NCBI GenBank assembly: GCA_021323735.1
Contig: JAJPKM010000023.1
Location: 1-64,000 of the forward strand
Direction: 5' to 3'
Source of the DNA: Gammaproteobacteria bacterium
GTDB lineage: Bacteria; Pseudomonadota; Gammaproteobacteria; Steroidobacterales; Steroidobacteraceae
Length of the DNA: 64,000 bases
Shown: piece by piece, positions 40,044-47,706 of the stretch
Layout of the letters: each line of letters starts with the position of its first letter
How positions within the stretch are numbered: position 1 is the first letter of the stretch
Program-made: the position numbers and the translations under genes
The notes under the pieces: generated by a model
Told to the model about the DNA's origin: nothing
The model's input: only the letters and a program-made list of their open reading frames with translations
Database searches by the model: none

Positions 40044-40592
40044 TTACTTCTCACCCTGCTGTGGCGGATGGCTCGGTGCACCATTTTGGGACGCATCGGC
40101 CTGCACCGCCTTGTAATAAACCACTTCGCGCTTGAAAACGTCGCGGTCGACCGGCGCCAGGATCTCGTCCACCAGGCTGTTCAGGGGTTTTCCGGCCAAA
40201 TCGCCGATATCCGGCTTCTTCCAAGGCACGATGTACAGGACCTTGGGCTGCTCCCGGTCGCCGGTCACCGTGGCCGTACCCAATTCCAGCCTGTCGGACG
40301 CCCCCGGGTTCTTGGCGGCAGTCCCGGGCGGTGTTCTTGCCCCGGCCGCCGGCGAACGGGCCGCCGCCGGGCGCGAAGTATTGGCGCGCGGCTCACCGGC
40401 CTCGGATTGAGGACTGGACGCCGCGGGGGCGGGGGTTGCCGAGGTATCCGCGCGCGGCTCGCCCGCCTCGGACTGGGGGGTGGCCTTGGGGGGCGGTTTT
40501 GCCGGGTCCGCGGCGGGTGCGGGCTGCTGCGCATTGGCCCTCAAGGCCACACAGAGCATCGCCAAACTCAGCAATCTCAATGGCGTGTTCAT
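40044..40592 (-). CDS. Exported Pro/Ala-rich hypothetical protein with an internal repeat
   Basis: A 182-residue protein with a signal peptide (LRLLSLAMLCVALRANA-QQ) and a disordered Pro/Ala segment. A 13-residue motif occurs there twice (PQSEAGEPRADTS at 39-51 and PQSEAGEPRANTS at 61-73). The C-terminus is folded (KVLYIVPWKKPDIGDLAGKP, LVDEILAPVDRDVFKREVVY). GGAG lies five bases before ATG 40592, which overlaps the stop of the TPR lipoprotein gene. I do not recognise the domain. Context suggests a periplasmic partner of the ExbB/TPR system. Confidence 0.78.
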   Translation of the reverse strand: MNTPLRLLSLAMLCVALRANAQQPAPAADPAKPPPKATPQSEAGEPRADTSATPAPAASSPQSEAGEPRANTSRPAAARSPAAGARTPPGTAAKNPGASDRLELGTATVTGDREQPKVLYIVPWKKPDIGDLAGKPLNSLVDEILAPVDRDVFKREVVYYKAVQADASQNGAPSHPPQQGEK

Positions 40593-41314
40593 ACAGGCTC
40601 CTTTTTGGCTGCCGGCGCATTCGCGCCGACCCTCTTGCGCAATTCCACCAGCCACCCCGAGACCTGCTTGTTATCCCCGACAATCGCGATGTAGCGTTCA
40701 AATTGGTCGAGTGCCTTTTGCGGCTCTGCCATGTAAAGATCGTAGAGCACACCCAGATTGAGATGCGCGGGTGCATAGTTTGGTTCAGCCTCGATCGCAC
40801 GCAGGTAAGCTGCCTCGGCCTCGGTGAATTTTCCCAGCTTGCGCTCCACGATCCCAAGCTCATCGCCCGCGACCGGATTGGCCGGCGTCAACTGCAGTGC
40901 CGCTTTGAATGCGGCCTCGGCCTCGGGCAGCCGCGAGCCTTGCGCGTACAGCAGCCCCAGATTCAATTGCGGACCCGCGAACTGCGGGTAGGCGACGATG
41001 AGCTGCTTGAACTCCAGCTCAGCGTCCGTCTTGCTTCCTGATTTCATGAGCTGCAGCGCCTGCGCATATTGCTGCGCCGCCCGGGGTGGGATCGGCACCG
41101 GCTCCGGCGCGGGCACGGCGCCCGCTGCGGCATTGGGGTTCGCCGAGCCGGAGCTGCCGGGCGCCGGGTTGAGCGATGCGGGATTCGGCGCCGCCGGACT
41201 CGCGGCGCTGTCGGGCACGGGTGCGCGCGCAGGCCGTACCGGCGCGCCGCCCTGACAGCCGGCCAGCAGCGCCAGCACGCACAAGCTAACGAATCGATTC
41301 GACCTGTTGTTCAC
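40589..41314 (-). CDS. TPR lipoprotein (GltE/AglT-like in context)
   Basis: About 241 residues. GTG 41314 gives VNNRSNRFVSLCVLALLAGC, a clean lipoprotein signal; earlier in-frame starts only add a basic extension. A Pro/Ala/Ser linker leads to about four TPR units (AQQYAQALQLMKSGSKTDAE, LNLGLLYAQGSRLPEAEAAF, AEAAYLRAIEAEPNYAPAHL, LNLGVLYDLYMAEPQKALDQ). It overlaps the end of the large TPR gene by 29 bases and the next gene by four. Position and build resemble the TPR lipoprotein GltE of the Myxococcus Glt complex; homology is unverified. Confidence 0.82.
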   Translation of the reverse strand: MNNRSNRFVSLCVLALLAGCQGGAPVRPARAPVPDSAASPAAPNPASLNPAPGSSGSANPNAAAGAVPAPEPVPIPPRAAQQYAQALQLMKSGSKTDAELEFKQLIVAYPQFAGPQLNLGLLYAQGSRLPEAEAAFKAALQLTPANPVAGDELGIVERKLGKFTEAEAAYLRAIEAEPNYAPAHLNLGVLYDLYMAEPQKALDQFERYIAIVGDNKQVSGWLVELRKRVGANAPAAKKEPV

Positions 41315-44120
41315 CGATTTCTGCCTTGCCGTATCGGCCGGGGTTGAGTTGCGCGAGCGCCGAGAAACTCTTATGCACCCACTCATCGTAGGTGCCGTCT
41401 TTTGTTCGCGCGGCGTTGACCTCATGTAGCTTGATGGCCTTCTCCTCGAACGGAAATGCCTGTTCCTCGAGCAGCACATCGTACTGCTCCAGCTCGTCTT
41501 TCTTCAGGTTCTTGGGCCGCTCGGAACTTATCAGGTCCTTACCGAGTTGCCGGTACAGTTCCGCGCTCTCGAAAGTGGCGGCGGTGGTGACCTCGGCCAC
41601 CTGGTAGTCTGCCGCGGCTTCATAGGCCTTGAGCGCAGCCTCCATCGCCTTGCGCTTGTCGGCGAGAGACTTCTTGAGCGGCGCGACGAGCTTGATGCGC
41701 CTGAACTCTTCGCGGGCGGGAACCGCGAGAGTCAGAGTGGCCTTGGCGGCCAGCACCTTGCTGCGATCGGTCCGCGCGGCACCGGCCGAGCGGTCGGCGG
41801 CGATGATTTCCCGCAGCCAGTTGTCACGCACACCGATATCGCCCGCCTTGCCGGCCATCAGGCTCAACTTGTTGCGCGCCTCCATGGCGGGCCCCAAGGG
41901 CTGGGGGAAATGCTTCACGAAGGCTTCGAGCATGGTCCGTGCCTTGGCCGAATTGCCCGACTTCTCGTACAGATCCGCCGCCTGCAGCGTGGCTTCCCGC
42001 TGCACTTCGGGAGTTTCCCGCGGCGACTGCGCGATTTGCTCGAATTCAACCGCCGCCTGGCCGGGTTTGTTCGATTCCGAGTAGGCCACGGCGAGATTTC
42101 GGGTCACGTCGGCCTGCAGGGGGCTTTGCGGAAAGTTGCGCCGAAATCCTTCGAGAACGACGATGGCACGATCCCATTGCTTCCCCGTGATCAGGAGCGC
42201 CGCGGCGTCGAAATCGGCGCTCGAGCGTACTTTGGACGCGGGCGCCAGCGCCGCGACGCGCAGAAAATCCTCCACCGCTGCGGCACTGTCGCCGGACTTG
42301 CTCTTCTGCTCTCCCTGCTTGTAAATCGACGCGGCAAGCCGCTCGACGATGGCTGCACGCTCGGGATCACTCGGCGGCATCAACCCTTGCGCGTGCGTAT
42401 AGGCCGTCTCGGCCCGGTCGAACACGCCCTGCTCGAAATTCGAGTTGCCGATCACGGTCCATGCGATGCGCTGCTTTCCCGCATCCACCGGCGGCAGCTT
42501 GGCCAGGAGAGCTTCGGATGCCGCCACCGCGCGCGCATAGTCCTTGGCCGCATAAAGATCCGTGGCGGCATGCGTCAGGACTTGAGCGCTCTCCGGATGG
42601 GCGGGAAACATCTGCGCGAACTTCAGCGAGCTGTCGATGGTCTTGAGGTGCAAGGCCGCCTTGGGCTCGCCGGACAGCGTATCTTCCTGCTTCCCATAGG
42701 CGATGATGGCCGCATAACCGGCCGCCGCGGCTTTCTCATGATCGCCATAGTGGTAGGCGGTACTTTCATATTCTTGGGCGGCGTCCAAATACTGCTTGCT
42801 CTCGAACAGCGTGTCGGCGAGCAGGAAATTGGTGACAGCGGAACCCGGATCGTCCGGGAACGAGCGCAGATAGCTGCGATACCATTTCGCCGCTTCCTGG
42901 TAGTCCGCCACATCCTTGGTGCGTTGCGCCTGAGCGTGATAGTACTGCGCCACATCCTTGAGATTGGTCTTCAACACCGCCAAGACCTTCGGTTCGCTCT
43001 TCGGGTCCCGTCCCTGCCAGTACGCCGTGCCGAAACTGTAGTTCTCCACGAACTCTTTCTTGCCCTGCAATACCAACTGCGGAAAGCCGCCCTTCGAATA
43101 AGCCTCGATGGCCTGCATTTCCAGCAGCGGCGCCTTCTCGTTGTTACGATCCTGTGACACGAAGGCGCGATAGCTGTCGGCCGCATCCGTGTAGCGCTCC
43201 TTCTCCATGTACAAGTCGCCCAGCCGCGCATACATGAGATAGACGTAGGGCCGCGGCTGCCGGCCCGGCGGCGTGCGGTGCTTGACGAAGTCGGCTATCG
43301 ACTTCGGTCCCTCGAGGTAGGAGAAGGTGATCGACATCACGCGAAAGGTGTCCTCGACCAATTCTCGATTGGGGCGACTCAAGGTGTCGATCTCGATCAG
43401 CTCATTCCGGTCTTTCTTGGAAACCAGGACCGAATCGAGTACCGAGGCGAAGGAATCCAGGCTGCGTTCATTCTCCCCCTGCTTGAACAACGACCAGCCG
43501 TGCTTGTAGAGGATTTGGTTGTAGAACGCTGAGGAGGGGCCGTTCTTGATGACCGCCTCATAAGCGGCCTGCGACTTCGGGTATGCCTTGTCGGAGAACA
43601 GCAGTTCACCGCGGCGGAATTGCGCCTCATCGATGAAGTGGCTGCTCGGATACTGCGCCACAAGCCGATCCAGCGAGGCCAGCGCCTTGTCCGGCTGAGC
43701 GTTCAGCTCGTAGGCCCGCGCGAGCTGGTAGAGCACCGCGTCGTTGCGCTCATACTTCGGGTAGGTCTTCAGCAGCGCGGAATACAAATGAATGGCTTCC
43801 GTCGCGCGCAACCCTTCGTTGGTCGCAAGTTCCCGTTCGATGCGCTCGGATTCCGAGCTCTCCAAATTCAAATCACCGAGGCGGCGCAGCGCCTCGGAGC
43901 GCAGCGCGGCATCCCCCGCGTTCAGATCCAGAAAGCGCTTGTAGCTTTCCATGGTCTTGGCAGCGTCCACGTGCTGCGGAGGATCGGTGCTGATATCGAT
44001 GGGCTGATTGTCCAGGTCCTTGATGGTCGCCGGCTTCTTCGGCGGCGCGGCGAGGCTCGCCGAACCCAACGCGACGCCTAAGGCGGCGGCACAAATCATG
44101 CGTGAGGCCAAGGCCCTCAT
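41286..44120 (-). CDS. Large periplasmic TPR protein (944 aa)
   Basis: A signal peptide (MICAAALGVALGSASLAAPP) precedes tandem TPR-type helical repeats over nearly the whole length (AVLYQLARAYELNAQPDKAL, DEAQFRRGELLFSDKAYPKS, RIAWTVIGNSNFEQGVFDRA, VTRNLAVAYSESNKPGQAAV). No catalytic motif is visible. Its ATG overlaps the stop of the upstream TPR gene by four bases (ATGA). Such proteins act as periplasmic scaffolds; GltD/AgmU of the Myxococcus gliding complex has a similar build. Function here is inference from the operon. Confidence 0.85.
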   Translation of the reverse strand: MRALASRMICAAALGVALGSASLAAPPKKPATIKDLDNQPIDISTDPPQHVDAAKTMESYKRFLDLNAGDAALRSEALRRLGDLNLESSESERIERELATNEGLRATEAIHLYSALLKTYPKYERNDAVLYQLARAYELNAQPDKALASLDRLVAQYPSSHFIDEAQFRRGELLFSDKAYPKSQAAYEAVIKNGPSSAFYNQILYKHGWSLFKQGENERSLDSFASVLDSVLVSKKDRNELIEIDTLSRPNRELVEDTFRVMSITFSYLEGPKSIADFVKHRTPPGRQPRPYVYLMYARLGDLYMEKERYTDAADSYRAFVSQDRNNEKAPLLEMQAIEAYSKGGFPQLVLQGKKEFVENYSFGTAYWQGRDPKSEPKVLAVLKTNLKDVAQYYHAQAQRTKDVADYQEAAKWYRSYLRSFPDDPGSAVTNFLLADTLFESKQYLDAAQEYESTAYHYGDHEKAAAAGYAAIIAYGKQEDTLSGEPKAALHLKTIDSSLKFAQMFPAHPESAQVLTHAATDLYAAKDYARAVAASEALLAKLPPVDAGKQRIAWTVIGNSNFEQGVFDRAETAYTHAQGLMPPSDPERAAIVERLAASIYKQGEQKSKSGDSAAAVEDFLRVAALAPASKVRSSADFDAAALLITGKQWDRAIVVLEGFRRNFPQSPLQADVTRNLAVAYSESNKPGQAAVEFEQIAQSPRETPEVQREATLQAADLYEKSGNSAKARTMLEAFVKHFPQPLGPAMEARNKLSLMAGKAGDIGVRDNWLREIIAADRSAGAARTDRSKVLAAKATLTLAVPAREEFRRIKLVAPLKKSLADKRKAMEAALKAYEAAADYQVAEVTTAATFESAELYRQLGKDLISSERPKNLKKDELEQYDVLLEEQAFPFEEKAIKLHEVNAARTKDGTYDEWVHKSFSALAQLNPGRYGKAEIGEQQVESIR

Positions 44121-46033
44121 GGTTGGGGCCTGGGGGCCGGCGTTTTGGACGGCCCGTTGGTCGTGCGGTCATAGATCGCGGCCAGCTCATAGCGCGCCTG
44201 GATCTCGTAGGTTTCGATGCGCTGTTTCTGCCCCTCGAGTTCGCTGATGGCGAGCGATTGCAGAAAAAGGTTCTGCCGTTCCGAGGCATCGGCGAGGCGC
44301 TCATGCAGCTGATCGATCCGCGCGCGGATGGCCGCCACGCGCGAGGCGTAGCCGCCCGTGGTCAGCGGCGTTCCGACGCGCGCCTGCTTGACCAGCACGG
44401 CGCGCTTCTGCGTCTCCTTGATCACGCCCTCGAGCTCCTTCACCGAGCGGCGTTCATTCCACAATCTGGCCTTGAAACTCTCCGACAGGCGCCAGTACGT
44501 GACGCCCTTCATGAGGCGGTGCTTCTCGCGCATATCGGCCAAATCCGGATCGTTCGGATGAATCGCCAGATAGTCCTCGATGCGCTTCAAGCGCGCCCAG
44601 GTCTGCTGCTCTTCGGGGGTGCCCAAGGCCGCCACGTCGTTGGACTTCTCGATTTCATTGATGCGCGATTCGAAGTCCACACGCTTCTGGGTCAGCCCGG
44701 GTAGATCGGTCGCGCTAAGCACGGCATCGGCCTTCGGCACGCGCCGGTTGTAGGCCGCCTGGCGGGTATCCAGCATGTCGTCGTACGCCGAGACATCATC
44801 GCGCCAATCGTCCAGATTGCGGCTCATGAAGTTCAGTTCGCGGTAGTTCTTCAGGCCTTCTTGAAACTCGTTGCTGGCCAGGAGCACATACAAATAGCGC
44901 GACTCGGGCGCGTCCGGCACCGTGGTCAGCTGCCAATACCAGGTCAGGGTATCCTTCTTGTCATCGTCGAGCAGCCGGTCGAGCAGCTTGCCGTTGCGGA
45001 TGCCCTCGATCGATTCATCGATGCGCTTGCGCTCGGCGTCGAAGGATTCGATGGCTGAATTGTAGTATTCCGCGGCCTGCCCGCTCGCCGACAATTGGGC
45101 GAACGCGTACGGCACCGTGAGGAAGGACTCTTGCACCGCCGAGTCGAGCAAACTGCGCTTGCGCAGCGCCAGCCAGGGAACCAGCGCGCGCTTGAATTCT
45201 CCCATGCCGGCATCCGCCCACCCCACTCCCAGCAGCGCCTTGCTCGAATAAGGCCCCTCGAGCCGCACTCGCTCCAGAATGGGCTTGGCCTCCGACGCCC
45301 GTTGCGCCTGCAGCAGGGCAAAGCCCAGCGCGAGGTTGGCCTTGTCCTTCAGCGCCAGCAATTCCTCGCTGCGGGTCTGAATGTTGCCGACCCGGTCCAG
45401 ATACGTGATGGCCTCCGGCAGCCGGCCCTTGCGCACCAAGGCCACACCCAGATTGAACTGTGCATAGGCCGTCCAGTCCGGTGCGCCATGCCAGCTGCTG
45501 AGCGCCGTGATGGCCTCGTCGTAGCGGCCTTGGCGCATCATGAGCTGCGCCAGCAGCATGTAGCGCTCGGCATTGATGCGCGGGTCCATCTTGTCCGAAA
45601 CCTGGCGCAGCGCCCGCTCGGACTCTTCGAGATAGCCGCGTTGATACCAGACCTTGCCCAGATAGAACCAGGCTCTGTTGCGCACGAACTCCGAGGTGTT
45701 CTTCTTCAACAGCGCTTCGAAGATCCGGCCGGCCTCGATGTGCTCGCCCAAGGACAGATACAGTCCTCCCAGCAGCAATTCGGCTTCCTCCTGGGTGTGG
45801 GCGACGCGATCCAATTGGCGCGCCGCGAGCAGGCGGGTGATCGAATCGAAATAGTCGTCCTGGAAGAAGTAGAACAGCACGTCGCCGTAGGCGAGATCCT
45901 CGACCGCATGCGGCGCCAAGCCGTTGGGGTCCGGCTTGACGTTCTTGGCATGCGTCGCCGCGCACGGCAGCGCCAGCAGCAGCACGCCAAGCAGCAGCGG
46001 CCGAAGTGTGTGACTCACGCCATGCACGTTCAT
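44117..46033 (-). CDS. Periplasmic TPR protein with C-terminal coiled coil (638 aa)
   Basis: A signal peptide (RPLLLGVLLLALPCAATHAK) is followed by TPR repeats (EEAELLLGGLYLSLGEHIEA, NRAWFYLGKVWYQRGYLEES, YAQFNLGVALVRKGRLPEAI) to about residue 330. The rest is long charged helices (KRVDFESRINEIEKSNDVAA, VAAIRARIDQLHERLADASE) probably forming coiled coils. The ATG overlaps the stop of the preceding gene by four bases, and its own stop overlaps the 944-residue TPR gene likewise, so these partners are made in matched amounts. Confidence 0.85.
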   Translation of the reverse strand: MNVHGVSHTLRPLLLGVLLLALPCAATHAKNVKPDPNGLAPHAVEDLAYGDVLFYFFQDDYFDSITRLLAARQLDRVAHTQEEAELLLGGLYLSLGEHIEAGRIFEALLKKNTSEFVRNRAWFYLGKVWYQRGYLEESERALRQVSDKMDPRINAERYMLLAQLMMRQGRYDEAITALSSWHGAPDWTAYAQFNLGVALVRKGRLPEAITYLDRVGNIQTRSEELLALKDKANLALGFALLQAQRASEAKPILERVRLEGPYSSKALLGVGWADAGMGEFKRALVPWLALRKRSLLDSAVQESFLTVPYAFAQLSASGQAAEYYNSAIESFDAERKRIDESIEGIRNGKLLDRLLDDDKKDTLTWYWQLTTVPDAPESRYLYVLLASNEFQEGLKNYRELNFMSRNLDDWRDDVSAYDDMLDTRQAAYNRRVPKADAVLSATDLPGLTQKRVDFESRINEIEKSNDVAALGTPEEQQTWARLKRIEDYLAIHPNDPDLADMREKHRLMKGVTYWRLSESFKARLWNERRSVKELEGVIKETQKRAVLVKQARVGTPLTTGGYASRVAAIRARIDQLHERLADASERQNLFLQSLAISELEGQKQRIETYEIQARYELAAIYDRTTNGPSKTPAPRPQP

Positions 46034-46695
46034 TCCCAGTCTTTGATCAGGAACTCGGGTTGATGCTTGGGAACGCGGTCCGTGATCTTGAGTTCCAGAT
46101 ACTTGGCGCCCACGCCTTTGTCGAAATTAATCGATGCGCCGCGCTTGTAGTCGCGTTCGGCCGAACCCTTGCCGGTGAAGAATGCCACCAGCTCATGCTT
46201 GCCCACTTTCAAATTCCCCAGGTATATCTGCTGTACGCCACCCTTGAGCAGAGCATCGGCCTCGCGCGCCGTGTAGAGGTAGTTCTTGACCTCTTTGTTG
46301 TCGATTTTGACCGTCACCGAATCCAGTGCGAAGAATGTGCCGACGTCCATCGAGATGTAGAGCGCCACCTGGGTGTTGGCCGGAAACAGCAGCTCCTCCT
46401 GGAGCACGAACAGGTCCTTGTTCAGATCGACCACGTCCTTCTTGAGTCCTTGCACCTCTTGATCCAGCGTCTTGAGCTCGGCGGGCGGCGCATCGGCGGC
46501 CGGCACGGGCGGGGCCGGCGCCTCCGCGGGGGGTGGCGTATCGGCGGAGGATGCATTTGCCGCGGCGGGCTGGGCGGCGGCAGGCACGCTCTTGGCCGGA
46601 GCCACGGCCGGCGCCGTCGCGCCCATGACCGTCCACGCCGGGGACAGCAAGGCACCGCAGACTAATACCCTCATCATTCGATCTTTAAGATTCAT
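46030..46695 (-). CDS. Exported coiled-coil protein of the envelope operon
   Basis: A 221-residue protein: N-terminal signal (MRVLVCGALLSPAWTVMGA), Ala/Pro-rich linker, a heptad-type helix (LKTLDQEVQGLKKDVVDLNK), and a C-terminal beta-rich domain (VALYISMDVGTFFALDSVTV, QIYLGNLKVGKHELVAFFTG). The beta part looks like an Ig-like or PEGA-type fold, but I cannot name it. Four-base overlap with the 638-residue TPR gene; 26 bases after the TlpA-like gene. Periplasmic by its signal. Confidence 0.78.
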   Translation of the reverse strand: MNLKDRMMRVLVCGALLSPAWTVMGATAPAVAPAKSVPAAAQPAAANASSADTPPPAEAPAPPVPAADAPPAELKTLDQEVQGLKKDVVDLNKDLFVLQEELLFPANTQVALYISMDVGTFFALDSVTVKIDNKEVKNYLYTAREADALLKGGVQQIYLGNLKVGKHELVAFFTGKGSAERDYKRGASINFDKGVGAKYLELKITDRVPKHQPEFLIKDWE

Positions 46696-46721
46696 AACAA
46701 GCCTATCGTTTATTCGCGCGC

Positions 46722-47225
46722 TTATTCGCGCAGCAATTCTCGGATCTTATCGAGATAAACGCGCTCATCGCCGCGCCTGAAGCCGACGGCCGAATAACGC
46801 ACGACGCCCGCGCGATCCACCAAGATCGTCATGGGCATTTTCTGTAGGAAGTAGTCCTTGCCGATCTGTGAGCCGGTGTCGAACAAAATGGGATACGACA
46901 CGCCCATGGCAGTCGCAAACTCCTTCGAGCGCCGCAGATCATCGTCCACCGACACGCCCAGAACCACGAGCCCTGCCCGCTGGTAAGTGATGTTGATGCG
47001 ATCGAGCGCGGGCATCTGCAGGCGCGAGTCCCCGTCCGAGCGGGTCCAGAAATTGACCAACACCACCTGACCGCGAAATTCGGACAGGCGCAGATTACGG
47101 CCATCCAATCCTCGCAACACGAAATCCGGCGCATCCTTGCCGAGGATGCTCGGCCCGGCCGCATGCGACGCGGTGGATATGGCGGCACTCAGCATCAGGC
47201 CACCGATGAGCAATGCTCTACGCAT
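46722..47225 (-). CDS. TlpA-like redoxin lacking the CxxC motif
   Basis: A 167-residue exported thioredoxin-fold protein (signal LLIGGLMLSAAISTASHAAG). The fold is clear: DFVLRGLDGRNLRLSEFRGQ, VVLVNFW, cis-Pro region MPMTILVDRAGVVRY. Where TlpA/ResA have WCGPC it reads FWTRSDGDSRLQMP, with no Cys in the protein after the signal. It cannot do disulphide chemistry and may be a binding module. First gene of the eleven-gene envelope operon. The start could also be ATG 47267; neither has a ribosome site. Confidence 0.82.
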   Translation of the reverse strand: MRRALLIGGLMLSAAISTASHAAGPSILGKDAPDFVLRGLDGRNLRLSEFRGQVVLVNFWTRSDGDSRLQMPALDRINITYQRAGLVVLGVSVDDDLRRSKEFATAMGVSYPILFDTGSQIGKDYFLQKMPMTILVDRAGVVRYSAVGFRRGDERVYLDKIRELLRE

Positions 47226-47546
47226 GCGGTGCAACGCTTGAAATGACGCCTGAGCGTCGCGACTCATCAATCACGCTGGTAACCCCGCTGTGCCAGACCT
47301 CTCTCGTAGGATGGGTCCCGTACCGGAAGCTTTGCGCCCCCGCCTCGCGGCGAGTTTGCCTTGATCAGACCTTATGCAAAATCGCACAATGCAAGCCGCA
47401 GTGTCAACGCAACGGCTGCGTCTTTCGCTCGATTTCCGCATGACTTGGCGCACATTCGTGCAATTTCTTCGAAGAGACATCGAGCGCTCCGGCGTCACGC
47501 GGGTACTTAAGGTCGGCGCACCGTCGCATCGCCTGCAGGCCAGTAA

Positions 47547-47585
47547 TGTCTCTGTAATGAGACATCACGGGGGTAATGAGACATC
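47547..47585. repeat. Direct repeats GTAATGAGACATC x2 with a 7-base inverted repeat
   Basis: GTAATGAGACATC occurs at 47554-47566 and again at 47573-47585 (19-base period). ATGTCTC at 47547 pairs with GAGACAT of the first copy as a perfect 7-base hairpin with a 6-base loop. Such clustered short terminal repeats resemble the end of an insertion sequence whose body is gone, or binding sites; no transposase is nearby. Confidence 0.6.
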
Positions 47586-47601
47586 GTGGGGCGAGTGAGA
47601 A

Positions 47602-47625
47602 GGGTCTGACGTCGCAGTCAGACCC
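47602..47625. repeat. REP-like palindrome GGGTCTGAC-N6-GTCAGACCC
   Basis: Perfect 9-base arms around GTCGCA. GGTCTGAC/GTCAGACC palindromes are typical of REP sequences mobilised by RAYT transposases in gammaproteobacteria. It lies between the 3' end of a DUF1501-like gene and the start of the envelope operon. A terminator for the minus-strand DUF1501-like transcript is an alternative, though no T-run follows. Confidence 0.6.
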
Positions 47626-47706
47626 CATTACCTGTCCGGGCAACCATTCCCGTTCACCGGGATTGATTGCCACGCAGCGAGCACCGTTGCTCGAGCGCTT
47701 ACCGAC

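Larger units (their letters stand above)
47226..47706. other. Intergenic region with REP-like palindrome and direct repeats
   Basis: No convincing gene in these 481 bases; short open frames have unnatural Arg/Cys-rich composition. The right half (47547-47625) carries clustered repeats listed separately. The left half should hold the promoter of the envelope operon, but I see no clear -35/-10 pair. Confidence 0.5.

Noticed and set aside
47271-47673. Short open frames in the gap between the envelope operon and the DUF1501-like gene
   Set aside because: Arg/Cys/Ser-rich translations with no ribosome sites; they run across repeats and palindromes.
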